A DNA stretch of 64,000 nt from Armatimonadota bacterium (GCA_031460175.1 JAVKGW010000005.1:124001-188000), one strand, 5' to 3'. Shown: positions 31,181-40,264, numbered from the stretch's first letter. Made by a program: numbers and translations. Notes: generated by a model from the sequence alone, not told the origin.

Positions 31181-33901
31181 ATGCCTGGGGGCGTGTGGCT
31201 CGTACGGACGCGCTTGCTGGACCGACTCCCGCGGGAGCCCCGCTACGTGGTGTGGTTGCAGGCCCCGTACGGCTTCGGGAAGACCGTCCTGCTCCGGCAG
31301 TGGGCAGACCAGCTTAGGGAGAAAGGGTGGCGGGTCGTCTGGGCGAGCGGGGCAGCGGGTTCTCTTTCCGAGCAGATCGCTCGGTCCCTGGGGGCCGACC
31401 CCACGGCCAGATGGGGGCTTCTTCGGGTGCTCCTTGAGGATCGGCCCACGCTCCTCGTGCTGGACGACGTGGCTCTGGATGCGACCTTGGACCTGCGGCT
31501 TCCCGCGGACGGGCTCCTCGTGGGGCTCAGCAGCCGCGCGGAGCTCAGCTGGCCGGAGCTCCCCCGGATGCACACCCAGGGAAGGCTTGTGCGGCTCACC
31601 GCGGAGGAGCTGCGGTTCACCCTCGCGGAGGTCCGGGAGCTCATCGCCGACGACCGTCGGGCCTACGAGGTTTGGGAGAGCTCAGGCGGGTGGCCCATCG
31701 CGGTGCACATGGCGGCCCTCACGGGCACCTTGGACCTCCACCGGGCCTTGGTCCAGGGGGTAAGGGAATCCCTGGGATCGCAGGAGTGGGAGACCCTCCT
31801 GCTCCTCTCCGCCCTTCCCACCCTTCCGGACTCCGCGGAGGACAGGGGACTCCGGCGTCTTGAGGAGTCCGGATTCGTGCAGCGCACCCCGGAGGGCTTC
31901 CGGATCCACGCCCTCTTCGCGGAGGTCCTCCACGCCACCGCCCTGGCGGAGATCCAGGAAGCGGTGCGCAGGCGGGCTTCGCAGCTTTCTCCGGAGCTTC
32001 GGGCAGAGGCGTACTTTCGCTCCGGCCTATGGCAGGAACTGGAGCGCCTGCTCGACAGCCCCGAAGCCCTGGATCTGGCCGGCATCTCCCCTTCTGGCCT
32101 CCTCCGGTGGTGCCGGGCGCTCCCCGGGCTTGGCGGGCCGTGGCGGCGGCTGGCATACGGGATGACCCTGTGCCTACAGGGGAAACTCCAGGAGGCCTTT
32201 GCGCGGCTGGAGGCCCTCGCCCGCGACGTGGAGGCGACGCATCCCGAAGTCGCCATCCGGGCCTGGGGACTCGTGGCGTACAACGCGCCGGAGGTAGACC
32301 TGCAACGGGCGCTCAACGCCGTGGAGCGGGGATGGCGGCTCGTGGACCGGGTAGAGCCGCATGCCGCTGCCCGGTTCCTCAACTGGGCGGTCTGGCCCCT
32401 CTGGAAGGCCGGGCACCTGGACCGGTTTGAGGCCGCACTCCAAGAGGCCTCCAGACGCCTGCCGCCGGACGACCCGTACCTCTTCCACCCCATCGGCTAC
32501 AACCTGGCCTTTCTCCGCTGGCAGAAGGAAGGGAATCTGGAACACTACCTCGCCTGGAACCGGCGCACCGCGGAACACCAGGAGCGCACCCGCTCCCACA
32601 ACCTCCCCCTCACCCTGCTCGAGACCGGCCGCCTGCTCGTCCTTGCGGGTCGGTCCGAAGAAGCCCTGGCCTGCTTCCGCAGAGCACAGGCTCACCCCGG
32701 ATGGAACTTCTGGGCGGAGGCCCTGGCTGCCGCCTGGGCAGCCTACCTGGAGCGGGATACCAGGCCCTTCGAGCGGCTTGCGAGCCTCGCGGAGGCGGAC
32801 GAGAACCCGGAACTGCTGGATGCGATCCGGGGTCTGTGGGCGCGTACCCTGAGGGAAAGCGGCTCCCCCGACCTTGCCCTCGCGGTGACGCAGCCCGTCC
32901 GAGGCTTCTGGACCGCGCTGGAGGCGGCCTTGACCCTGTGGGAGCTGGGGCGACCCGAAGAAGCCCAGGTTTACCTTCCACCAGAACCCAGGGATCGGGA
33001 GGAGCGGGCCTATTACCACGCAGCCCGGTACCGGATCCTGCGGTCCGAGGTAGACCTGGAAGCCCTGGTCCGGCTCACCTCCCTCGGGCCCCGGATCCTC
33101 CCGGCGCTCCTGCCCGTGCACGAGCTGCCCCGGCACCGGCCGGAGCTCGCGGACTTCTACCCGATTGAGGAGGTGCTCCGCTGCGGCTGGAAGGAGGCCA
33201 TAGAGCGGCGCCTGGACGAAATCCCACTCCTCGCGGTGGAGCTGCTGGGACGGTTTCGGGTCCGCCGTCTGGGACAGGAGGTCTTGCTCTCTCCCACCGC
33301 CCGCAACCTGCTCGTCCTCCTCCTTTTGGGCCGGGACCGGGAAGCCATCGCGGAGGACCTGTGGCCGGAAGCAGCGCCCGGGCAGGCCCGCAACAACCTC
33401 CACGTCCACCTCCACCACCTCCGCCGGGCGCTGGAACCATGGGGAGTTCCCACTTACCTCACGCCCACCGGGTTCCGGAGGACCCGGGTGGACCTCTGGG
33501 ACCTCCAGGAAGCGTTGGACCGGCAGGATGCGGAGGCCGTCCTCCGGTTGTACCGGGAGCCCGTGGCTCCCGGGGTGGACCTCCCCGCGGTGGACGAAGT
33601 CCGGTACGCCCTCCAGCAACGGGTCGTGGACCTCCTCCACCGGCGGGGGAGCGCTTCCGAGTCTGAAGAGGGCATCCGGTACCTGGAGCGGGTGCTGGAG
33701 CTGGACCCTCTGCACGAGCCCGCCCTCCAGGCCCTCCTGCGCTGCCTACTGAGTCTGGGCCGTCGGGAGGCAGCCCTGCGGGCCTACCGGGCCTTTGCGG
33801 AGAGGTTGCGGGCCGAGCTGGACACCGACCCCCTCCCCGAGACCCAGGCCCTTCTGGATTCCGTACCAACCGGAACCTCCTCCCGCAGGAGGCGGTCTTA
33901 A
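31181..33901 (+). CDS. STAND ATPase / SARP-type transcriptional regulator
   Basis: A 906-residue protein. The N-terminus has a MalT/LuxR-LAL-like STAND NTPase: Walker A APYGFGKT (residues 28-35), Walker B LLVLDD (91-96), and the winged-helix marker GGWPIAVHMAAL. The middle (about 250-680) is helical, TPR-like, as in MalT. The C-terminus is not the LuxR helix-turn-helix but an OmpR-type winged helix (about 686-765, ELLGRFRVRRLGQ... LHVHLHHLRRAL) followed by a BTAD domain (about 770-895), i.e. the SARP architecture. Such proteins activate transcription from 11-bp-spaced direct repeats; five such repeats occur in this window. The gene ends inside site C. Confidence 0.88.
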   Translation: MPGGVWLVRTRLLDRLPREPRYVVWLQAPYGFGKTVLLRQWADQLREKGWRVVWASGAAGSLSEQIARSLGADPTARWGLLRVLLEDRPTLLVLDDVALDATLDLRLPADGLLVGLSSRAELSWPELPRMHTQGRLVRLTAEELRFTLAEVRELIADDRRAYEVWESSGGWPIAVHMAALTGTLDLHRALVQGVRESLGSQEWETLLLLSALPTLPDSAEDRGLRRLEESGFVQRTPEGFRIHALFAEVLHATALAEIQEAVRRRASQLSPELRAEAYFRSGLWQELERLLDSPEALDLAGISPSGLLRWCRALPGLGGPWRRLAYGMTLCLQGKLQEAFARLEALARDVEATHPEVAIRAWGLVAYNAPEVDLQRALNAVERGWRLVDRVEPHAAARFLNWAVWPLWKAGHLDRFEAALQEASRRLPPDDPYLFHPIGYNLAFLRWQKEGNLEHYLAWNRRTAEHQERTRSHNLPLTLLETGRLLVLAGRSEEALACFRRAQAHPGWNFWAEALAAAWAAYLERDTRPFERLASLAEADENPELLDAIRGLWARTLRESGSPDLALAVTQPVRGFWTALEAALTLWELGRPEEAQVYLPPEPRDREERAYYHAARYRILRSEVDLEALVRLTSLGPRILPALLPVHELPRHRPELADFYPIEEVLRCGWKEAIERRLDEIPLLAVELLGRFRVRRLGQEVLLSPTARNLLVLLLLGRDREAIAEDLWPEAAPGQARNNLHVHLHHLRRALEPWGVPTYLTPTGFRRTRVDLWDLQEALDRQDAEAVLRLYREPVAPGVDLPAVDEVRYALQQRVVDLLHRRGSASESEEGIRYLERVLELDPLHEPALQALLRCLLSLGRREAALRAYRAFAERLRAELDTDPLPETQALLDSVPTGTSSRRRRS

Positions 33902-33914
33902 GCCGGTTTTAAGT
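33898..33914 (+). promoter_or_regulatory. TTAAG-N6-TTAAG direct-repeat operator, site C
   Basis: TTAAGCCGGTTTTAAGT overlaps the stop codon of the regulator gene. TAATGT follows 10 bases later as a likely -10, and the next gene starts 45 bases after the site. It would drive the long operon from 33960 to about 42298. Confidence 0.65.
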
Positions 33915-33959
33915 CCGGCTGGCCTAATGTGGCCCCGACGGAGCGGACCGGAGGCGGCC

Positions 33960-34313
33960 ATGGAGACCGGTGCTCAACAGTCCTTTACCTCGGCCCAGAA
34001 GATCGTGGCCATCGGCGGGTGGTGGCTGTGGTGGATCGCGCTCGGCGGGTTCTTCCTGCAGCCCCCGCATCCTCTCGTCCGCCGCCACACGCTCTGGGCC
34101 CTGGGGTGGGGAATCCTCCTCTCCGTGGTGTTCGGGTTCTTTCCCCTGCTGTTTTTACTGATCGCAGGGGCCACGGGCAACCGGACGTTTGCGGGAATCG
34201 CTACCCTTGGGGGTCTTGGCTGGAACTTCCTCGGAGTTCTGGTTTGGTTCGCGGCTGCCGCGGTGAACACCTACGCCTTCCTCCAGGGAAAGGGGCCCTG
34301 GCTGAGACCTTAA
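33960..34313 (+). CDS. small membrane protein, first gene of the PrsW operon
   Basis: A 117-residue protein with three hydrophobic spans (about 14-34, 43-68 and 78-105), rich in Trp in the first (GGWWLWWIALGGFFLQP). GGAGG lies 5 bases before the ATG at 33960. It is not recognised. It directly follows site C and precedes the first PrsW gene by 21 bases. Confidence 0.65.
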   Translation: METGAQQSFTSAQKIVAIGGWWLWWIALGGFFLQPPHPLVRRHTLWALGWGILLSVVFGFFPLLFLLIAGATGNRTFAGIATLGGLGWNFLGVLVWFAAAAVNTYAFLQGKGPWLRP

Positions 34314-34334
34314 GCCACAGATGGAGGGATTCCG

Positions 34335-35387
34335 ATGCGCTGGCTTCTCGCAGCCGTAGATCAACCCCGCCCGCTCCTCCCGTCGCCACAGACCGTGAGC
34401 CCACCGCCTGAGGCCGCCGGTGCCGTGACGGGAGGATCCGGGGTGATCCTGGGAGCCCTCATCGTCCTCGTGCTCACCGCCCTGTACGTGGCCATCCTGT
34501 ACTGGGCGGACCGGCACGAGAAGGAGCCCGGAAGCGTGCTGGCGGCAGCCCTGTTGGGAGGGGCCATCGCGGCACCGGTCCTCACCGTGGTCCTGGAGCG
34601 GCTTGCAGGGATCCGCATGTCCGTCTACCCGGCCTCCTTCCACGCCCTCAACGCCGCCTTCTTCGGTCCCAACCCCGCAGGGGCCGTGGTGGAGGAGGGC
34701 ATGAAGGCCCTGGTGATCCTCGTCCTCTTCCGGGCCCTGCCGCGGGAGTTCGACGGGGTGCTGGACGGCGTGGTGTACGGGGGGATCGTGGGAGCCGGGT
34801 TCGCCCTGGCGGAGTCCGCGGTGTACCTGTGGGACCTCTCGCGCCTGGGGCCTGCGGCAGCCCCCGGGGTCGGCATGTTCTTCGGCATCCTCCTCACCGG
34901 CCTCACCCACTGCGCGTTCGGGGCCATCTTCGGCGCCTCCCTCGGCGCCGTGCGGGAGTTCGGGCTTTCCGGATCTGGAAGCTGGTGGCTGCCGGTGGGC
35001 GGGTTCGGGGTCGCAGCCCTGTACCACGCGGCCTATGACGCCCTGGCGGCCCTGCTGGCCTCCGGCACGGGGCCGGTGGCCCTCGTGGGGCTCGCCCGCA
35101 CCGCGGCGGACTGGGCCGGGGTCATCGCCCTGGTGATCACCGTGGCCTGGGCCCTGCGGCACGAACGGAGCGTGATGAGCCGCTACCTGCCCCTGGAGGC
35201 GGAGGAGGGCCACGTCCCGCGGGAGTACGTGGACGCCGTCCTGCAGGGCCGGTGGTCCAACCTGCCCGGGCCTGCGCGACAGCCTCTGGCCGAGCTGGCC
35301 TTCGCCCGCAGGCGCCTGGAGCGGGGGCTCACCAACGAAGCGGAACTGCAGCTGTACCGTGACCGGATCCGGGAGGTCGCCCGATGA
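34335..35387 (+). CDS. PrsW-family intramembrane metalloprotease 1
   Basis: A 350-residue polytopic protein. PrsW (M82) proteases cleave membrane-anchored substrates such as anti-sigma factors. All motifs are present: RHEKEPGSVL (59-69), VVEEGMK with Glu120-Glu121-Lys124, DGVVYGGIVGAGFALAES with Glu160, THCAFGAIFGA with His192, and ALYHAAYDAL with His231. The N-terminus is Pro-rich and outside the membrane. The cytoplasmic tail ends with the shared module AELAFARRRLERG...YRDRIREVAR. The stop overlaps the next gene (ATGA), an anchored secreted protein that is a candidate substrate. Confidence 0.88.
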   Translation: MRWLLAAVDQPRPLLPSPQTVSPPPEAAGAVTGGSGVILGALIVLVLTALYVAILYWADRHEKEPGSVLAAALLGGAIAAPVLTVVLERLAGIRMSVYPASFHALNAAFFGPNPAGAVVEEGMKALVILVLFRALPREFDGVLDGVVYGGIVGAGFALAESAVYLWDLSRLGPAAAPGVGMFFGILLTGLTHCAFGAIFGASLGAVREFGLSGSGSWWLPVGGFGVAALYHAAYDALAALLASGTGPVALVGLARTAADWAGVIALVITVAWALRHERSVMSRYLPLEAEEGHVPREYVDAVLQGRWSNLPGPARQPLAELAFARRRLERGLTNEAELQLYRDRIREVAR

Positions 35388-36007
35388 ACCGTAGTCTTCT
35401 GATCGGCGGCGGTCTGGGCTGTGGGTGCCTCACGCTGCTCGCGGTGGTCGCGGTGGTGGCAGGACTCGTGGTCTTCGCACGGCCGAAGTCCGTGCCGACT
35501 CCGCAGCCCACGGTGAGTCCTCCGCCCGCGCCGAGCCCTGCCCCGACAGGTCTCGGTCCCACGCCACAGCCCAGCCCTGTTCCCACGCCTCCGCCGCCCG
35601 GTGGCCGGTGCCCGCAGCAGCCCGTGGCCCAGGGACCGGAGGCGCTGGGGAAGGGGATCTGCCCCCAGCAGGTGCCGGGGGTGGAGATTGGAGGCGGAAT
35701 GACCGTGCGGCTCGGACCGGATGGGATGCCTACGGAGCCGGCGGGCGTGTTCCGGGTGGGAGAGCGCGTAGGGGTGGACTACACCATCCTTCGCATGGAC
35801 ACGCAGGTGGTCAGGGTGGTCGTCAGGGTAGAGTCTCAGGAGCGTGTGATTCCGGTTAACCAGCCGGAGCCTGAGGACAAACCTGGACGGTTCCTCTACC
35901 GCCTGGACACCGGCGGCGGTTCTCCTGGACTCTACGCCTTTGCCCTTGCCGTACCCCAGGGAGGCCAGCCCGCGGTGGTGCTGGTGATCCCCTTCGCCCT
36001 CCAGTAG
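35384..36007 (+). CDS. membrane-anchored secreted protein, GCGCLTL type (a)
   Basis: A 207-residue protein: a short N-terminus, one membrane span starting GGGLGCGCLTLLAVVAVVAG, a Pro-rich linker of about 45 residues, and a beta-rich external domain that begins with a Cys-Pro motif (GRCPQQP... GICPQQV). The external domain matches that of the protein at 41768 (PTEPAGVFRVGERVGVDYT versus EPTGLFQRDRDRALVVGFSY). Single-span proteins beside PrsW proteases are natural substrate candidates; this is inference. Translationally coupled to PrsW 1. Confidence 0.7.
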   Translation: MNRSLLIGGGLGCGCLTLLAVVAVVAGLVVFARPKSVPTPQPTVSPPPAPSPAPTGLGPTPQPSPVPTPPPPGGRCPQQPVAQGPEALGKGICPQQVPGVEIGGGMTVRLGPDGMPTEPAGVFRVGERVGVDYTILRMDTQVVRVVVRVESQERVIPVNQPEPEDKPGRFLYRLDTGGGSPGLYAFALAVPQGGQPAVVLVIPFALQ

Positions 36008-36016
36008 GAGCTCGGC

Positions 36017-37183
36017 GTGGCGACCTCGGCGGCTCGTCCCTCCTTCGGCGTGGACACGTTCCTGAAGGCCGTCGGGCTTGCGGGCTTCGGCTTCGTGCTG
36101 CTCGTACTCGCGCTTCTGCAGATGCTCCTCTTCTACCAGAAGGCCGGAGGGGTGTTGCAGTTCCTCATGGCCAGTTTTGCCGCCCTTTCCGTGGTCCCCT
36201 TCTACACCGGGCTCATCCTCCTCCTGGACCGCCACGAGAAGGAACCGGGCTGGCTCCTCTTGGGCGCGTTGCTGTGGGGAGGGGTCGTGGCCACCTTCTT
36301 CAGCCTGATCTTCAACTCCATCGGGAGCGCCATCCTGGTGGCCGTCTTCGGACCCCGGCTCGGCGAGCAGCTCAGTGCGCCCTTCGTGGCACCCGTGGTG
36401 GAGGAGACCTCCAAGGGACTCGCGGTTCTCCTGATCTTCTTGCTGTGGCGCCGGGAGTTCACCAACACCGTGGACGGCCTCGTGTACGGGGCCCTGGCCG
36501 GCCTGGGGTTTGCGGCTACGGAGAACATCCTGTACTTCGCCCGCTTCGTCCGGGAGGGCGGAGCCGGCGGGCTCGCCGTTGGCTTCGTGATCCGGGCGGT
36601 CCTCGGAGGTCTCTCGCACTCGGTCTACACCGCGTGCACCGGTGCGGGCCTCGGGTACGCCCGGGAGACGCGGGGCGTTGGCCGGTTCCTCGCGCCCGTG
36701 GTCGGTTACTTCTGCGCCATGTTCCTCCACTTCCTTTGGAACTTCTCCGCCACCTTCGCCCTGCCCGCGGTCGCGCGATCTGCGGGTAACGCGGCACTCC
36801 TGATGCTCCCCGTGATGTCGTTTTTCATCGAGGGGATCCCGCTCCTTCTGCTCGTGGTGATCGCGTACTTCGCCTGGAAACGGGAGGTGGCGGCCATCCG
36901 AGAGGGACTCGCGGACGAGGTCCAGGCGGGCACCCTCTCGCCGGAGGAGGTGGAAGTGCTCACCCGACCGCGGGAGCGGTCCCGGCACCTGTGGCAGGTT
37001 CTGACGACGAGAGGACCCCTTGCCTGGAACGCGGTGCGCCAGCTGTACGACGCCCAGGTGGATCTCGCCTTCGCCCTGTGGCGACTCCGGCGGGGCGAGC
37101 CGGTGGAACAGGACGTGCAGGCCCTCCGGGAACGGGTCCGGGTGTTGCGGGAGCGGGCCCGGGGAATGGGGGTGGCGGCATGA
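36017..37183 (+). CDS. PrsW-family intramembrane metalloprotease 2
   Basis: A 388-residue protein with about eight spans and the most canonical motif set of the group: DRHEKEPGWLLLG, PVVEETSKGLAVL with Glu129-Glu130, VDGLVYGALAGLGFAATENILYF with Glu169, LSHSVYTACTGAGLG with His201, and FLHFLWNF with His238. The tail carries the shared module (AVRQLYDAQVDLAFALWRLRRG...LRERVRVLRERA). GTG start with GGAG upstream. The stop overlaps the next anchored protein (ATGA). Confidence 0.9.
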   Translation: MATSAARPSFGVDTFLKAVGLAGFGFVLLVLALLQMLLFYQKAGGVLQFLMASFAALSVVPFYTGLILLLDRHEKEPGWLLLGALLWGGVVATFFSLIFNSIGSAILVAVFGPRLGEQLSAPFVAPVVEETSKGLAVLLIFLLWRREFTNTVDGLVYGALAGLGFAATENILYFARFVREGGAGGLAVGFVIRAVLGGLSHSVYTACTGAGLGYARETRGVGRFLAPVVGYFCAMFLHFLWNFSATFALPAVARSAGNAALLMLPVMSFFIEGIPLLLLVVIAYFAWKREVAAIREGLADEVQAGTLSPEEVEVLTRPRERSRHLWQVLTTRGPLAWNAVRQLYDAQVDLAFALWRLRRGEPVEQDVQALRERVRVLRERARGMGVAA

Positions 37184-37947
37184 GGCAGGCCCGGACAGGC
37201 CAGGCCGGCGTTAGCGTTTGGGTCGTGGTGGCCGTTCTCGCGGCTCTGGTATTCGGATTCCTCGTACTGCTCGGAATGGGTGGGGTGGCCTGGTACCTGA
37301 TCTCGCACCGCCCGAGCCCCCCACCGCCGGTCCCTGTTCCTTCCGGGCAATCTCCGACTGCCGCGCCCACCGGGCCTGCGCCGCAGCCCTCAGCTCCTCT
37401 TCCGCAGCCACCTGGTCCTATACGCTACGCCCGATACATAGACCCCGACGGCGAGTTCGCGGTGGACTACCCGGACACCTGGCGGGTTTTCCCAAACCGC
37501 CAAGGTGTGGTCTTCTCTCCTCCCACAGAGGACCCGCGCGAGGGGACCCAGGCTTTCTTCAGCAAGCTCGTCGGTCAGACCGGCCGAGGCCTAATTCCGG
37601 CCCAACAGCTGCTGGACGAAGTCGTCCAAGGCGAGCGGAGGCGGTATCCGGACTATCAGGTGGTGCAGCGGTGGGTACGTCCTGGGCCGTTCCGGGAGAC
37701 GGAAGAAGCGTACCTCGAAGCCGTGTGGACGAACGCACGGGGTGAGCGGATGCACGGGGCGGGCCGCTTCCTCCTGCTCCACTCCGCAACGGTACAGGCC
37801 AGCATGTGGCGCCTCATTTTCTACCGCTCCCAGGAGACGGCCTGGCTCAGCCTCCTTCCCGTGTTCCAACACATGGAACAGAGCTTCCAGCCCGGCAGCA
37901 CGGGCCCTGGCCCGGGACCATCTCCGAGCCCGACACCGACGCCGTAA
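37180..37947 (+). CDS. membrane-anchored protein with PsbP/DUF1795-like domain
   Basis: A 255-residue protein: one N-terminal span (about 11-35), a Pro/Ser linker of about 35 residues, then a domain starting YIDPDGEFAVDYPDTWRVFPNRQGVVF, the usual opening of PsbP-like/DUF1795 folds. It ends in a Pro-Ser tail. Its function is unknown. Together with the genes at 35384 and 41768 it forms a set of single-span external proteins interleaved with PrsW proteases. The ATG overlaps the PrsW 2 stop. Confidence 0.72.
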   Translation: MRQARTGQAGVSVWVVVAVLAALVFGFLVLLGMGGVAWYLISHRPSPPPPVPVPSGQSPTAAPTGPAPQPSAPLPQPPGPIRYARYIDPDGEFAVDYPDTWRVFPNRQGVVFSPPTEDPREGTQAFFSKLVGQTGRGLIPAQQLLDEVVQGERRRYPDYQVVQRWVRPGPFRETEEAYLEAVWTNARGERMHGAGRFLLLHSATVQASMWRLIFYRSQETAWLSLLPVFQHMEQSFQPGSTGPGPGPSPSPTPTP

Positions 37948-37962
37948 GAGGGGACCCCAGCC

Positions 37963-39114
37963 ATGCAAGGAGTCTCACACACACCCCTTCGTAAGGGCTA
38001 CCTGGCCCTCCAGTTGGCCCTCCTCGGCGTTTTCGCCCTCGTTGGGCTTTTGGTCCTGCTGATCCTGGTGGGAGAGACCGGAGGGGTACTTCCCTTCCTC
38101 CTCGGGTCTGTTCTGTCCGTGCTCCCGGTTCCCCTCTACGTGGCGTTGATCCTGTGGATCGACCGGCACGAGAAGGAGCCGGGGTGGCTGCTGCTCGCGG
38201 CCTTCTTCTGGGGCTCCACCGTCGCCATCCTCTTCAGCTACATCTTCAACTCTCTCCTGGCGGAAATCCTGCGGGCCCTTCTGGGTCCCCTCTGGGCCAC
38301 ACGGGTCACGCTCGGCATCGTGACGCCCCTTGTGGAGGAGACCGCCAAGGGGGTGGCGCTTCTGGGCATGGCGTTTGCGGTGCGGGACGAGTTCGACAAC
38401 CTCACCGACGGCCTCGTCTACGGAGCGCTGGTGGGCCTGGGCTTCGGGGTTGTGGAGAACGTCCTGTACCTGGGGCGCGCCTTCAAAGCGGGAGGCCTCG
38501 GAGGCTTGACCGTGCTGTTCTTCCTCCGGGTGATGCTTCTCGGCCTCATGCACTCCATCTGGACGGGATGCACGGGCGCAGGCGTCGGCTATGCCCGGGA
38601 GCGCGGGGGAGCCGCCCGGTTCCTCGCGCCCGTGGGCGGGTACCTGGCCGCGGTGTTCCTGCACGCCCTGTGGAACTCCAGCAGCGTGGGGCTCGAGGCC
38701 GCGGTCGGACCGAGGGCTTTGCTGCTCGTCCCGGTCCTCTTCGGGGTGATCCTCCTGCCGGGCGTACTCGTCCTCGGAGTGCTCGCTTACCTGTGCGAGC
38801 GGCGGGAGCGGGAGGTCCTGCGCTCTCACCTCCTGGACTTGGTGGCCTCCGGGGAGCTCTCGGAAGAAGAGCTGCGGGTGGTCGCGGGCCGGGAGAAGTC
38901 CAGGCGGCTTTGGCGCGCCTGGGCGCAGAAGGGACCGTCCGGGTGGCTCGCCCTCCGCCAGTTCTACGACGCCCTGGCGGAACTGGCCTTCGCCCGGTGG
39001 AGGGCCGCGCAGGGCAGGCCTTCGGGAATCTCGGAGGAGGAACTGCGGGCTCGGATCCGCGAGCTCCGGGAACGGCTGAAGGCGCTGGGCCTGGAAGGGC
39101 CCACGAGGGGGTAA
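37963..39114 (+). CDS. PrsW-family intramembrane metalloprotease 3
   Basis: A 383-residue protein closely related to PrsW 2: IDRHEKEPGWLLLA, TPLVEETAKGVALL with Glu125-Glu126, LTDGLVYGALVGLGFGVVENVLYL with Glu165, LMHSIWTGCTGAGVG with His197, and FLHALWNSS with His234. The tail module is ALRQFYDALAELAFARWRAAQG...LRARIRELRERL. PrsW 2 and 3 look like a tandem duplication that includes the linked anchored protein between them. Confidence 0.9.
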   Translation: MQGVSHTPLRKGYLALQLALLGVFALVGLLVLLILVGETGGVLPFLLGSVLSVLPVPLYVALILWIDRHEKEPGWLLLAAFFWGSTVAILFSYIFNSLLAEILRALLGPLWATRVTLGIVTPLVEETAKGVALLGMAFAVRDEFDNLTDGLVYGALVGLGFGVVENVLYLGRAFKAGGLGGLTVLFFLRVMLLGLMHSIWTGCTGAGVGYARERGGAARFLAPVGGYLAAVFLHALWNSSSVGLEAAVGPRALLLVPVLFGVILLPGVLVLGVLAYLCERREREVLRSHLLDLVASGELSEEELRVVAGREKSRRLWRAWAQKGPSGWLALRQFYDALAELAFARWRAAQGRPSGISEEELRARIRELRERLKALGLEGPTRG

Positions 39115-39121
39115 ACGGAAG

Positions 39122-40264
39122 GTGGACCCGGAAACCCTGTTCCAGGGAGCAGAGCGCTCCATTGCCGCTCGGCTTGCTTCCGCCCTCCCGCGTCTGCGGC
39201 CCGTGCTGCCTGCCCTGGAGGCGCAGCGGCGGCGGTGGGCGCGGGTCGTGTGGGCCGCCCTGACGCCGCCAGCGCTCATGGCGGCCTTCCTGGCGGGGAG
39301 CCTCGCTATCGGGCTTCTCCTGCTCGTCCTGGGGCTGCTGGCCTCTGCGGTCGCCCCGGAAGTCGGCGCTTCCCTGACGGCTCTCTCGCTCTCGACGCTG
39401 GCCCTCATGTCCGCCTTCGTCCCGTTTATCTCGTTTGTTCTCGGTCCCGTGTACGTGTTCGCGCTCGTGGTGGGCTGGATTCTCCTCGTACCCTACCGCG
39501 ACCGGGTTTCCAGCGAGATCCGGACAAAACTCCTGGAAGAACTGGCTCCCCTCCCGGGCCTGCGGCCATCACACGCCGGGGCTGCTGAGTTCGGGACGGG
39601 GTTTGCCGACCTCGTCCGCGGCCTCGTGGGAGGCCGGCCCCCTCGCGTCAACCTGGCCATGGTGGGAGAACTCGCGGGCCGCCGGCTCGCGTTCGCGGAG
39701 GTGGACGTCCTCCCCACCATCCCCCGGCGGCGGGGCTTTCTCTACCCCGGCCCTCCCGGCCGAGGGGGCCGGCAGTTCTACGGGCTCGTGGCGGCCGTCG
39801 AGATGGACCCGCCCGGGAGCCCGACCGTGCTGGTCACCTGGGCGGGGTTCTGGGCGCGGGTCAGCCTGTGGGACCTGAACCTCTCGAGTGCCCGAAAGCG
39901 CTTGCAGAAACTCCCTCTGCAGGACCCGGCCTTCGACGCGCACTACGAGGTCCACACGGACCACGTCGAGCAGGCGCGGACCTTCCTCCGACCGGAGCTG
40001 CGGGGAGCCCTCCTGTACCTAGCGCGGCAGCTTCCCTGGAAGCCGCTGCTGGCCTTGGGAGGCGGCCACGCGTATGCCTTCGTGCCGTGGCGAGGGTTCC
40101 TGGAAATGTCGCCCTTCCGGCGGCTCGACGAGCGGTGGGTCCAGAACAAGGCACTTGCGGACCTCCGGGCCCTCCTCCGGGCGGTGTGCCTGGCCGCCGT
40201 GGCCGCGGGAGTTTCCGCACGGGATGTCGCGGACGCGTTCATGAAGGAGGCCCGGGCGTCATGA
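39122..40264 (+). CDS. DUF3137-like membrane protein (a)
   Basis: A 380-residue protein: an N-terminal helical region, two hydrophobic spans (about 55-80 and 95-125), then a cytoplasmic domain. DPAFDAHYEVHTDHVEQARTFL followed by LALGGGHAYAFVPW is the recognisable DUF3137 (galanin-like) pattern. It ends ALLRAVCLAAVAAGVSARDVADAFM, matching the end of the gene at 40795. Function unknown. The GTG start has GGAAG upstream, and the stop overlaps the next gene (ATGA). Confidence 0.7.
   Translation: MDPETLFQGAERSIAARLASALPRLRPVLPALEAQRRRWARVVWAALTPPALMAAFLAGSLAIGLLLLVLGLLASAVAPEVGASLTALSLSTLALMSAFVPFISFVLGPVYVFALVVGWILLVPYRDRVSSEIRTKLLEELAPLPGLRPSHAGAAEFGTGFADLVRGLVGGRPPRVNLAMVGELAGRRLAFAEVDVLPTIPRRRGFLYPGPPGRGGRQFYGLVAAVEMDPPGSPTVLVTWAGFWARVSLWDLNLSSARKRLQKLPLQDPAFDAHYEVHTDHVEQARTFLRPELRGALLYLARQLPWKPLLALGGGHAYAFVPWRGFLEMSPFRRLDERWVQNKALADLRALLRAVCLAAVAAGVSARDVADAFMKEARAS

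Noticed and set aside
33898-33914. TTAAG repeats as Pho boxes, prompted by phoU in the window
   Set aside because: Pho boxes also have 11-bp direct repeats, but no phoB/phoR or phosphate transport genes lie near the sites, phoU itself has none, and the regulated genes are not phosphate genes. The adjacent SARP-type regulator is the simpler candidate. PhoB-like binding cannot be fully excluded.
34310-34314. Single TTAAG words (also at 62429-62433 and in coding sequence at about 26344 and 28092) as further regulatory sites
   Set aside because: None has a second half-site at 11 bp, so they do not fit the element.
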